This document shows, in pieces, positions 11,401-22,500 of a stretch of 64,000 bases of DNA (the first letter of the stretch is position 1; every line of letters begins with the position of its first letter). This stretch comes from Blastomussa wellsi (lineage: Eukaryota; Cnidaria; Anthozoa; Scleractinia; Plerogyridae). The stretch covers positions 23,685,082 through 23,749,081 of the forward strand of contig OX393566.1 in the NCBI GenBank assembly GCA_947652115.1, given 5' to 3'. Below the pieces are notes generated by a model that saw only the letters and a program-made list of their open reading frames with translations, made no database searches and was not told the origin of the DNA. The position numbers were made by a program, and so were the translations under genes.

Positions 11401-14345
11401 TTTGCATGCATGTTAACAAAGACTTGATGCAATTCAAATCAGTTTGTGACGTCAAACAGGGAATAGACCCATGCCCCTTCTGACTCGGTCATGGAACAGT
11501 TTTTCGTAACTTTTGAATGCTATAAATAGTCAGAAATTGGGAAAAAGAAGAAACAAAAGGTGTAATGTGTTTCAAACTGGTGCAAAGGTTTATTTTAGCG
11601 AAAATAATATTTTGGGGTTAGGTGCACTTTTACCTGTACAGATTAATGCACTAAGCATATGTTAGTAAGGAAAGAAGGGGAAATTATAGCCACCCAGAAT
11701 ATACCTGGTTGAGATGAATACCTGTAATTGTGAATTTCATTATCAATCGTAATTCTTAATTAATTAATCCCATTAATGATAAAATGCAATAATTTTAATC
11801 AGTGTAAGGTACGTCATGTGAGATCTAAATTCTGTAGTTGCTCCGAAGTTGGCTAAACTACAGATTCGCTCCGACGAAGGGCTAATGCTCAAAACGTCAG
11901 CTCTTGAATCTCTTTACGGTGGCCAATTGACATTATCAACCCAGTTGATAAAACCAAATTATACAGAATACAGGGGGTAAGTTTCTAACGAAACTGTGGT
12001 GCTGCGTTGGTGGGAAGTAGGCCCACTTATTTGAGTAAGAAAAGAATAAGAATAAGAATATCATCATTGCATCATGTCATTGAATAAGAATAGCATCTAT
12101 TGTGTTATTCCTTGTCCTACAAAAGGCCCTGACACATGCAAATGAAGTGGACCGAAGTGGCCCTGCATTCTGTAGTTGCTCCCAGAAGTCATATTGAAAG
12201 TTAAAAAGTCAAAACAAAATGGAGAGAAGATGAGGTCCTTGATAAACCAAATCAACAGAGAGGTCATCAGCACAATTGCGATTAATTTTAAGAGCCTCTT
12301 GATAACTAAATGAACCAAAATTCATTTCCTTGCATCAGTCAGACATTGTTAAATTTTCTGGATTTCTCAAACAGGCTCTCAGTTCCTGTGGAGTTTTGAG
12401 AAACCAAGATTAAGCTGACTGTTAAGATAACAAAACATCTTCCACAAATTAAATTAATTTCCACTCATTCTAGCATGTGGTTCTTGTGTTATAGGTTGTG
12501 ACGTTGTGGTACCGGGCTCCGGAAGTTCTCCTTCATTCCAGTTATGCCACAGCGGTGGATATTTGGAGTGTTGGGTGTATCATGGCAGAACTTTACAACA
12601 GAAAACCACTGTTTGAAGGAAAATCAGATGTGGATCAGTTGCATAAAATATTTAGGTAAACTATCAATACCATGACAAATTTGCAAGATTTTGCTAAACT
12701 ATTTTACTTGCATGAAAAGATTCAAAACTGAACAACCACCTGATACTCTGGAGCTACAATGTCAGTAGGGGATGTGTTATGTTGAGTATAAAACTGCTAG
12801 CTAGAGTGGAGAAGAACTTAAAATAGTCAAATATCTCATCTTAAACCAACCAAACACATTCAAAAAGGCATCCTCTCTGGGGTGTTTTTGTCTCCTTTGC
12901 ACCTGCTTTAGAATGTCGAACAACAATCCCCCCCCCCCCCAAGGGCATCCCAAAAATGGCCTTGAACAAGACAAGGGTGCTTTCCACTCTACAAGTTATA
13001 AAGAGGATTGGTAACTGAAGCAGTCACCATGATTATCCCGGAGGGAGGGGTGTTGTGTTGCTTGGCAGGGTATGCTATGACTCTGAAACAGGGTATAAAA
13101 ACCACCCTTTCTCTCTGGAAGTGGGTTTATTTTAACATTTAGTAGTTTTGACTCTGGAGCAACGCAGATTTTCCCTCACAATACCTGATTATTCACAAAA
13201 TTCACTCAAGTGTAGCTGTGAAACTCCTGCACTCCCCTTGCCGCTTTGTCACTGAGCCGACAACAGATGAATCCAAGTGAGTTATTGGGACAACTGGTTT
13301 TCTTATGCAAGCCAGTCCCATCCCTTTCCATTCTGAAGCAGGGTACCTATAAATTTGTAATTTTTGTCTGGGACAGGGATGCAAATTCACCTTACTTTGT
13401 CTGGAACAGGTCAAGAGTCTCAAAGGCTCAACGGCAAACCCTGGAGAAAATTTAAGGTACAGGTGTAGTACCCCACCCTCTTCCCCTGAATTGGCATACC
13501 AGGTTTTGTTACAGTTATGGTATTATGGACAATTATTTTTCAGTCAACCACTCCATGACTCAGTCACTAGCCACACCTGCAAACTATTTTGCAAGAACAC
13601 ACAAAGTGAAATTTTGTGTTTTTTACCTTTCTGCATACATGACTTTGTACTATTTACAAAGTGGTACAAGCCTCCTTGGCCTTGGTAGGCAAACTCCAAA
13701 TATATTAACTGCAAATGGATAGTAACTTTTTCTTCCCTGGTCGCTGGTATTTTTGCAGCATCATAGGCATTCCTTCACAAAGTGACTGGCCATCAAGCGT
13801 CTCTCTTCCACGGTCGTCATTCCCAAAATATGCTGAATTTCCCCTGGCTGAGGTAATACCAGAGATGTGCTCCAGTGGAACTCATTTACTTAAGGTGAGC
13901 AAATCAAAAATGTACACCACAAACACAAAAATTACATTCAGTCATGCAATGAATGAACTGACAGGGATGGGTGTATGACACTGATAGTAAACACTTGTAA
14001 AGTTTGATCCAATAACTATTCAAGGCAGCGAGAGCATCTTTCAATGACTTCCCATGGTGTGAGTCTTCTGTCTGTGTATAAAATCCTAACTTAAAGTCCT
14101 GCAAGAAAAGAAGCTCTCAAACCCAAGACCCCTAACTATCTCCAGTACCTAAAGCGCTAACCAATTTCCAACTGAGACGAGTCCTTTTTTTATTGCAGCA
14201 AATGCTCATTTTCTGCCCTCAGAGGAGAACTGGTGCTACAGAAGCCCTTCAACATGAGTATTTCAATGAATTTCATGACGGTGATAAAGAAAATTTGCAA
14301 ATTCCAAATGTGTCCAACAAGAAAGAAAATATTCCCATGCTCTGA
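5457..14345 (+). CDS. CDK6: Cyclin-dependent kinase 4/6
   Basis: G1 kinase that, bound to cyclin D, phosphorylates retinoblastoma-family proteins. Six exons join in phase at GT-AG sites: 5457-5665, 9143-9281, 10954-11121, 12495-12655, 13759-13894, 14199-14345, giving 319 residues (human CDK6 has 326). Visible motifs: glycine loop GNGAYGTV (12-19), catalytic Lys35, cyclin-binding helix PLSTIRE (47-53, the CDK6 form), HRDLKPQN (136-143), DFG (156-158), activation-loop Thr170 in ALTSV, and [10 protein letters not shown]. The start is the only Met preceding the glycine loop at normal distance. The tail carries two KEN triplets (301-303 and 313-315). One gene appears to stand for vertebrate CDK4 and CDK6, with the PLSTIRE helix leaning to CDK6. 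No exon looks missing. AATAAA at 17333-17338 is a possible but distant polyadenylation signal. Confidence 0.94.
5666..9142 (+). other. CDK4/6 intron 1
   Basis: A 3.5 kb intron between GTAAGA and TTTTCCATAG. It is AT-rich with no supported gene. Near 8820-8960 the phrase TTTTTGTCTATTTGCAA recurs several times as a local degenerate repeat. Confidence 0.6.
9282..10953 (+). other. CDK4/6 intron 2
   Basis: No gene seen. The stretch 10387-10632 contains a G-run (10472-10481) and a block with GCCCAAAAAATTCTCCCAAG that returns in opposite orientation near 59840-59900 in a CFAP221 intron, so it is a dispersed repeat. Confidence 0.5.
10387..10632. repeat. Dispersed repeat, copy 1 (G/C-run family)
   Basis: Contains TTTGCCCAAAAAATTCTCCC and TTGCCTTGCCCAA, whose reverse complements appear at about 59840-59900. 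Both copies are flanked by long G or C runs and end in similar CCCCC-rich tails. Boundaries are approximate. Confidence 0.5.
11199..11631. mobile_element. Long inverted-repeat MITE, copy 1
   Basis: Starts AAAGTGCACCTAACTCCAAA and ends in its mirror TTTGGGGTTAGGTGCACTTT. The arms run for about 200 bases each and include mirrored blocks such as GGGTCTATTCCCT / AGGGAATAGACCC and TTTGACGTCAC / GTGACGTCAAA. It has no open frame, so it would be non-autonomous. It lies in CDK4/6 intron 3. A second copy is at 18520-18977. Confidence 0.8.
11860..12022 (-). repeat. Penelope-like dispersed repeat, copy A
   Basis: Minus-strand copy of a family found six times in the window. Shared blocks are ATTTGGTTTTATCAACTGGG, GGCCACCGTAAAGAGATTCA, ACGTTTTGAGCATTAGCCC and a tail with AGTTTCTAACGAAACTGTGG. 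It sits in CDK4/6 intron 3. The assignment to Penelope-like retroelements is from memory of similar sequences in cnidarians and is not proven here. Confidence 0.5.
12656..13758 (+). other. CDK4/6 intron 4
   Basis: No gene. There is a run of about fifteen C residues near 12928-12942. The short frames on both strands around 13200-13720 overlap one another and show no homology I recognise. Confidence 0.5.
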
Positions 14346-14930
14346 AAATGAGTAATGTGGAGCTAGTGTGGAGTGTGTTATTATTAGAAAAATTGCAATA
14401 TTATCAAGTTACTAAAGACAAAAACTAGTTGTTATAGCAAATCCTTGGTTGCAGCCTTGGCCAGTTAGTGGCATGCTCTTACCCCATGCTGTGAAGATTA
14501 AAATTAGAGTGCCTTCAATTGAGTGTCAAAAGTAATTATAGCAAATGGCTTTGGCTTTGCATTTAAAAATCTCATACCATTTTTAGGAGTAAAACCAAAA
14601 CCAATCATGACTCGTGTGTGAACTCCTGTTTTCCCGTGTTTTGTGTCGGCTACATGCAATAACTTCAAGTTTTAATTGGTTTACTGGATTGTCTGCATTC
14701 TATGTAATTGGCCAGGGTAATTACTTTGGTTTCGGTTTTACAACACTCAATTGAAACTCACTCCAACTGGCAAAGGATCACTAACTTAATAATAATAATA
14801 TTATTATTATTAACAAGTCATCATAATTTTTTTAAAAAAGGTGTGTAATATATTTCCAGGTTATCAAGAAATATCTTTTCGGTTCAGTGGATTTTTTTAC
14901 AATTCCCCACATGCCAATATTATTTGTTTC
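14346..14930. other. Downstream of CDK4/6, with an AAT microsatellite
   Basis: Presumed 3' untranslated and flanking sequence. An (AAT)n/(ATT)n stretch lies at about 14787-14812. Nothing else recognised. Confidence 0.5.
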
Positions 14931-15354
14931 CATGGTTCATACAGACCTGAGACCTTTTTTTTCAAGAACTTTTCAAGGACGTTTAAAGGACAAAATTTCA
15001 AGGACTTGGTTTCTGCTGAATTTGATATAATTAATGACTATTTCTAGTCCATACAGTGGTATCAACGCTCAACGATCAAATAACAGCAATGAACCATGCA
15101 GCAAATGACACGTGAACAAAAACACTGTTCCACGAGATGTTTCAAGCTGAAAATTGTGTATAGCTGAGCTTTAAAAGTTTTCTGTGCACAAGACAACATT
15201 GTGTTAAGGGCGTTTTATTTATTCAAGGAGCTTTCGATAAGATTCAAGGACTACCGGGGAAAATTCAAGGATTTTTCAAGGACTTCTACAAATTTGACAA
15301 TTTTCAAAGACTTTTCAAGGGGTTGATGCTTTTTCAAGGCCTGTGTGAACCATG
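14931..15354. mobile_element. MITE with CATGGTTCA termini
   Basis: The left end CATGGTTCATACAGACCTGA is mirrored by the right end GGCCTGTGTGAACCATG. The flanks are rich in TTTCAAGGACTT-type phrases repeated in direct order (about 14960-15010 and 15235-15330). No open frame of note, so a non-autonomous element. Confidence 0.65.
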
Positions 15355-15506
15355 ATTTCTCTCTTTTTTTGGCTCAATGATTTTTAAAAAGACTAACAAA
15401 TTCATAAAAGTAGAGTTTGGTTTCTTAGGAATTTCTGTCTAGATCTAGAATAATTTATTGCTTTACTTTTAGAAGAGCCAGGAGAAGTTCAGAATAAGTA
15501 TTATTA

Positions 15507-15740
15507 AAGGGCATTGTCACACTGATTTAGCAACACTTTTAAACGCCAAAACTTGTCTTCAAAAACAAAAAAATAATGGTTTAGTTTTGTTACCTAAGAC
15601 TACATAATACTGTTTTGAAACCATTTACTGATGTCTGTTATTATGGATAGAGAGGATGGAAGTAGATTGCAGACTGAAAGAAATCACCACCTCCTGAAAA
15701 ATTTTTTGAAACCAACGATTATGGTTTGCTCTCCCTGCTA
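15507..15740 (+). repeat. Dispersed repeat (TTAAAGGGGYATTGTCAC family), copy 1
   Basis: Begins AAAGGGCATTGTCACACTGA and continues with AATGGTTTAGTTTTGTTACC and TTTTGAAACCATTTACTGA. Near copies occur at 55533 (same strand) and about 63040-63240 (opposite strand). Boundaries are approximate and no coding content is seen. Confidence 0.65.
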
Positions 15741-17382
15741 AATTAATTTTCATTTGATATCTTGTTCTCAATTCACAGAATTGACCTAAGCACTCTAAAA
15801 TGACAGTGATAATGCCCCATTATATTAAAGAGGTGTTTCATGTGACACAAACAATCTGAAAAAAGTGTGTTCCACATGAAGCACTCAAGAGGGTTTATTA
15901 GGTTTAATTTTACAATTATTTAGATATGAACAATGTTGGTGTAAAAAAGTGAAGTGATGCAAAAGCACAAAATGAACTACTTCAACTTCTGCAAAGTGTA
16001 ATTAAAAGTAACTTAATTGAAAAATGTTGCTGAAGAAAATGTCTAAAAAAATGAAGTGATTAATATTTATTTGACTGATTAAACAAATCTTGAAAATGTC
16101 CCATTACTAAATCAGTGGGGGAGGAAAAATAAGTAAATTTCACTGTGGAATTATTTTTTGGTTAAGTATTTTTTTAATGCCGCTAATTGATGACAATTTT
16201 TTTAATACTATTAATTTTGCTGGATTTTGCATAACTACCCCTTCACTGTACATGTGTAAAAGTCAGAGATTAAAAACAAGCATATATGATCACATGGTAC
16301 AGTATAGCGCAATCATAATTATTTGTGAGATTGCAAGGAACAGAATCACATTCTACCCTCTGTGATCAATAATTATTACAATGATGTGGAAACAATGCTG
16401 CAAATAGTATACTCATTAACTCAAAGTTAGCTATTTTCACATGTATATTTTGTGAAGCCCTGAATCCAGTATTTTGGGTATTTTTATTTCTTAAAGTACC
16501 CAGATAGGGATTTTTAATCATTTAGCCGTTATAAATGTTGTGTTTTCTGTATTTTGGGTTTTATAGTTCGTTATCATCGGTTTCTTTCCCCTGGATGGGA
16601 AACAGGGCCTTAATTCTGTAGCTTTATAGTTTGGGGTTTGACATTATTAAAGGACAGTTAGACATAGTTTAAATTGTTTAAAATCATCACACATTGACAT
16701 AATGTCTCTGAAAGCACAGACTGTGCTGCAGTGTTATGCAGATGTGAAATTGTCTGAGTGTGTGGTGTTGAAACCGTGTGAGAGTTTTCTCTGTGTAAGT
16801 TGCAGAATGTAATCTTTTGTATCAAAAGGTTCTTGTAACCTGTATTTTGGTGTGATAATTATTAAAGATACTATAAAGTTACTCAGGTAAAATACTTTAT
16901 AGTTCTCTCAGAGTGTCAGATATCACTTGCATGTAAAGTAAACACTTTACATTAATTAAGGTACATATTTTTGTACATGGATTTTCTGCAAAAAAGGAAA
17001 TTGATGTCATGAAATTTAGAACCCATCCAGATTTTTATTTTTCAGTTGTAGCACAGTTTGATCATTGTTGGTCATGTGCACATAACAAATTCTGGAAGGA
17101 TTTTTAAGTTAGTAACATACAACTGGGTCACAGTTCTAAGCCTCCTAATCTACAATTATTTTCCAGATATGTTCACATATACCTCACAGCTTCGGGCTTA
17201 TTCACTCCAGTAGTACTTCATTGCTAAACTAAGGAGTCATGGGCGCGCAACTGATGTGTGTGTGTGCCATATGGCTAATAATTATTATTGTATATGGTAT
17301 TTTTGTACTAAGGAATGTTGTTTTTGAAGAGAAATAAACAATTTATATAAATGGTACACATGTGAACTATCTGATGTGTGAA
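15741..17382. other. Intergenic AT-rich DNA
   Basis: No gene recognised. An AATAAA at 17333-17338 could be the end of a long CDK4/6 3' untranslated region, but distance makes this uncertain. Confidence 0.4.
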
Positions 17383-17676
17383 TATTTAACAATTATCCTG
17401 CAAAATCGTGTGGAATATCGATACTTAGCCGATGAGGCCGTAGACCAAGTTGGTTAAAATCAGACGATATTCCACAAGATACACCTTATTCCAAAATGGC
17501 TACCTTCTTAATATTCTTTTGTTGGTATTCAAATTAGCCCTTCTTGCCTCGTTTTTAAGCTCAAAATTCCAAAGAATATTTTATCTTGAGCGAGGCAACA
17601 AAGGCCAATTTGTATGTGCATAAATCAGCGGCCATTTTGGAATAAGGTGTATTGAGCAGGATAATTATTGTCTAAT
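17383..17676. repeat. Dispersed palindromic repeat, copy 1, interrupted by a MITE
   Basis: Starts TATTTAACAATTATCCTG and ends GCAGGATAATTATTG. The family is a roughly 125-base imperfect palindrome (clean copies at 32692-32816 and 51548-51674). Here it is split by a second element at 17480-17651, so the two insertions can be ordered in time. Confidence 0.65.
17480..17651 (+). mobile_element. MITE with TACACCTTATTCCAAAATGGC termini, copy 1
   Basis: About 170 bases with terminal inverted repeats TACACCTTATTCCAAAATGG and CCATTTTGGAATAAGGTGTA. Internal phrases GCCTCGTTTTTAAGCTCAAA and GTGCATAAATCAGCGG are shared with copies at 23030-23208 (inverted) and 34760-34924. The termini begin and end in TA, so a TA target is possible. 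Confidence 0.8.
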
Positions 17677-18519
17677 TATTCAACAAATTGACAACAAAGA
17701 GCATTTTACAGCTAGAAAAGTTGGCATTATGTGGTGCTTAATTCTGTGCTTTACCAAATTATTGTTACTTGACATATACTGCAGAATATGTCAGCTGCAG
17801 TTGATGGATATTGAGAGCATAATGACCATATTTCGACAGGGTTACAATTTGTCGATAAGAACAACTGTTATTAAAATTGTGGCTGCGTGCACTATGGAGT
17901 TGCGGCGCATTTGTAAAGCTTGGAGAGCATGAAGGAAGTATAAGAGTTGCTTGAAGTGATAGTAGTGCACAGCTGAAAGAATGAACCAATAGCTGTTATT
18001 GGAGTTCTCGACGGTTTGACATACAAACAAGGTGAAAAGGGTTACTCTGCTTTGTGTTGACTAGTTTGTTGTCCTTTTCTCCTTGTTCGCATACTTTCTT
18101 ATATATTGTTACAACATTCCCTTGGAAATGCACAGCTGTCACTAAGGGCATGGGGCCCGGAAAATTTCCCCAACTACTATGAGTTTGAGCCCAGGCTACT
18201 TTGAAACAAAACCAAAACACTGGAAAGTGAAAACTCCATCAAACAACAAAATCCCCCAGCTACTTTTTTACTTTCCCTGCCTGCTTGAAAAATTAGCGAC
18301 AGCCCTAAAATGTGCATCAAATTAATACCAGCACCAAAACTTGCATGAGAAAAATTCTGGTGAAGTGATTTGGTCATTTTGCTTATACAGTGTTTGTGCG
18401 ATTCTGCTAACTATGTTATCATTTATAATTATTATGGTTACATAATAGGACTGAGTAAAGTCTAATTTGGTCTGTAATCATTCATGCGACCAACGATGCA
18501 CCACATGCACCACAACAAA
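17677..18519. other. Intergenic DNA
   Basis: Short frames on both strands overlap heavily (17729-17932 and three minus-strand frames). None has recognisable homology or splice context, so no gene is called. Confidence 0.4.
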
Positions 18520-18977
18520 CCTTTGCACCAGTTTGAAATGCATTGCACCTTTTGTTTCTCCTTTTTCCCAAATTCTGACTATTTATAGCAATCAAAAGTT
18601 AAGAAAAACTGTGCAACATTTGTTCCACGACCAAATCAGAAGGGGCGTGGGTCTATTCCCTGTCTGACATCACAATCTGATTTGAATCGCATCAAGTCTT
18701 TGTAAACATGCATGCAAATTAGTTTGTGACATCAAATAGGGAATAGACCCACACCCCTTCTGACTTGGTCGTGGAACAAATGGTGCATAGTTTTTCATAA
18801 CTTTTGAATGCTACAAATAGTCAGAATTTTAGGTACGGTTTATATGCAAATGCAGCCATAACACTACTGGAACAAAGACCTGAAAAGAAAATTTCAGGCT
18901 TTGAACAGGAAAAGGAGAAACAAAGGTGCAAAGGCTTATTTTAGCGAAAAAAATATTTTGGAGTTAGGTGCACTTTA
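18520..18977. mobile_element. Long inverted-repeat MITE, copy 2
   Basis: Second copy of the element at 11199-11631, with the same mirrored blocks (GGGTCTATTCCCT and AGGGAATAGACCC). Its outer left end is missing, so it starts at CCTTTGCACCAGTTTGAAA. Its right arm contains about 80 extra bases near 18832-18912 before the shared end ATATTTTGGAGTTAGGTGCA. Confidence 0.7.
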
Positions 18978-19528
18978 AACACAAGAAGGATGACAACAGA
19001 TCAAATTGGACAACACAAAGATTATCAATCACAACAAAACTTGAGTAAAGTTTACTGTTTGAGTTGAGATAAATGAATCCATCCAATAACTGCAAATGGT
19101 CCAATGCAATAACTCAGGCTTGATGCCTGAAATCTGACTGCTTGCATTCAATCTTGTGGACCACGAGCCTGGTACTTACCTTGTGTTTCTTTTTTATTGT
19201 TACATGCCAAGGAGTATTTTTACTATTCTTTCTGGACGGGACGCTAGTCCATCACAGGGTTACCACAGAATTACATGCACGAGTACTGGTGAGATTTCTG
19301 AGAACACTTCATAGCTACTGGTATTTAAAATATGAGATTTTATTCAACTACCATGCCATATGTTAAAAATCACCTTCTTGTGACAACAGTGCTATAGTAG
19401 CAATCACTTGCAATCAGACTCTTGTTCATGTTCCAACAGCTTTTTCCATTTCATTTGAGTTGTTCAAGAACATGGACAGTTAGCTTGAAAATGTCCCAAG
19501 AATTTTACCTGTTGGCTTAACTCCTTTA
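18978..19528. other. Region downstream of THUMPD1
   Basis: Presumed 3' untranslated sequence of the minus-strand THUMPD1 gene. A minus-strand AATAAA (TTTATT at about 19339-19344) is a candidate polyadenylation signal. Nothing else recognised. Confidence 0.4.
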
Positions 19529-22500
19529 TCATGAGACAGTTGTATCTTTATTTGCTGGGCCAGTATCATTAACTGCCGTACTTTCGGTATGACCGCTGTC
19601 TGTTGTAGAAATGTCTTGACTGTTATCATCTGTCTTTGCAATACTTGGATCATCATCCTTGTCTTTCGTCGGCCTTGTACTGTTTTGAGATCGGAATATT
19701 TGCTCATTCACTTCATGAATGTTGTATTTCCTCAGCTTGAACATATCTTTTACCACACTCATGCAGCAGACATTCTGAAAACAGCAACCAATACCAGAAA
19801 TTCTGTAATTATTGTGTTATTTTAAAACAACAAACCCAAAGATTATTAACCTAAAAATTATTAACTTAACATGAAAGGTAAAACAACTGTTGATCCTGAC
19901 CAGTGGCCCTTGATAAAATAAAGACCAGAGTTTTTCTTTTCAAATAAAGTTGAAGTCGATGAAAGCGGAGCTGGCGGAGACAGCTTGTATAAATTATATA
20001 ACTTTTAAATTATATAACAGCAAGGATTCTTTTAGTTGCCGGCGAGAGAGCTGTTCACATGCGGCGAAAATTGCCGGTCGCCGGCCGAAAAGGAAAACCC
20101 TGTAAAGACACTTGATAAAGATGAAATGGTCAATTATGACACAAGCATGGGACAAAGAAAAAATCTGAGTCCCTGAAAGGATTCAAACCCATGACCTCCC
20201 AGATACCAAATTATGCCTTTTATGAATCTTGACAAATTAATTATTGCTAAAGGTCAAATTAATGTTAATGCCTCCTATCTTGCAATCATTACAGGCACAC
20301 AACACTTCAAAATCTTTGGTAAAAATTTAGGATTTAAATTATTCCACTTTAACTTATTGCCTCACTCTCCTTTATAGAAAATATTGAAATTTATAATTAT
20401 TATAATTATGGTTCCTATCAAGTTCAGGAATTATATTATACCTTGATAATTTCAACACAAATTGCCAAGTCAGGATTATTTAGATTAACAGTGTGCCCCT
20501 TCCCAGCATTCATTACCATGGCAGCCAGTGTTGCAATTGTGTTGTCTCTGTTGACGCTGCTGTTATTCCTGGATTTGTACATGACACTAAACTGCAAACA
20601 AAATCAAATACTAAAAAAAATACTATCAACCATCAAATACTAAAAAAATATAGATCTGCACTTTGGTCCCAGGAAGCTTATCAAGGTTGCTGAAGCTTGA
20701 AGAACAAAGGAGTGTTACCACGCTCCTTGGTAGGAGGCATCCACTAAAACCAGGAACACCAGAATAACCCGGAACACCGGAACACCCCGGAATAACCCGG
20801 GACAACAGAAATACAGTCAAATGGCAATAAATTTCTAAAACTAAACATATAAAAAAATAAAATTCTGGTGTTCCGTGTTTTGGGGTGTTCCTGGTTTTTG
20901 TACATGCCTTGGTAGGATGCTAGTTCATTAATTACAAGATTCTTGGCCATATCATTTTGTCAGCACTGAGGCTGACTTTACAGTCTATGGGCTGAAGAGG
21001 CGTCCTAAGAGTCTGACTGTATTGAACTTTGGAACAGGCAATATATAAACAGCTGATTGATGCTCCTGAATTCAAAGAGTTTAAACCATCTTAGTCTTGC
21101 ACACAACAATGCCAAAACGACGCACTGAAAAGGTAAATCAACAACAGCTTTTTTGGGGTAACCAAATGGTAAAAATAAAAACACACACACACATGGCAGG
21201 GCTGGGAATAAATTTTTCCCATGTGTTTGACTAAGTCACCATTTTGATAGGACAAAACAATAGTATGTCGGACATCGTAGTACAGAATTCCTCAATAAAG
21301 CAGTGTAAACAAAATTAATAGCATTGCCGTCTACATTGGAAGGCGTAAAACATTTGTTTGGGCATTTTGTATGACTACAGTTGGGAATAAATTGAACATA
21401 TCCTTGACCTATGTCCGACTGTGCGCAACTATTATTTACAGCTCAGGTCATAATAATAAAAGTTATTTTCCTCTTACTGTTGATGGTTTAGCATCTTCAG
21501 CGAAGAATGTGGACTGGAACAGTTGCTCGGCAAGTTTCTGTAAATCCTCTAAACTGGCATGACAGGAACCAGAAATGGGAAGAAACCTTTGGCAATGTCT
21601 GGAAAGGGAAAAAAATCACAAAAATCACAATATTTTGGCAAGGAGTTTATATCTCATTATTCTATGACATTTTTTGCTAGCTAGGGCATGCACAAAAGTG
21701 GAACAAAGGCAAATGCTCATCAAGGATGGTTACAAGTCGCCAAGGTGGCAAAGGATAAAATTATGTTAATCAGGGGTTTCAAAACAAGCCACAACTGCTG
21801 GAGTTCCAGTGGTTACTTGACTATCATGCCACCGGCTACTCTGGTCACAGCAATTAGCTTGCGACAAAAAAAGCTCACTTACTTCCAGCCACTGATGCCT
21901 ACTTCAAAACCCCTGTTAGTCTAACCTGGTCTTCTTGCATCCAGTCTTAAGCATATCTGTCAAAATGGAATGAACCAGATCTGTGGGGTCCTTAGAATCA
22001 GGAAGGTTTGTTCTGATGAAGATCACGTTATTAGCTCCACTCAACACAGCCTGGAATCTCTTCTCTTGCTTTGTCTCCTGGAGTTCTGCAACTTCCTTAG
22101 CCAGCGCCACTGCTATATCCTCAGAGTCACTATCATTGGCGGCATCCTCTCCCTGTTGATCATGCTCAGGGCCATACAGTTGCTCTGCATACTAAATGCC
22201 AGAAAGAAGGACCATGGTCTTAGTCAGAAAAGTCAGACACCTTGCACACCATAATCAGGTAGAGCTAAACAAGATTGATGCACCACAATCTTAATATTAA
22301 AATTTCCCCAGGGCAGGGGAATCAAGCCTTGGAAAAGTCCCAAGTTTGATAAATCCTTCACAACTACTACCCACTCCCCTTCACCCGCCTTGCCGCCACT
22401 GCCCACACACATTCAAAGCAAAGGAAAAAGACAAAGATCCACGTATAACTTGCGTGGATGCAGCCTGGCAAGCCCCCTCATTCCCTTATTAAAATCTTAC

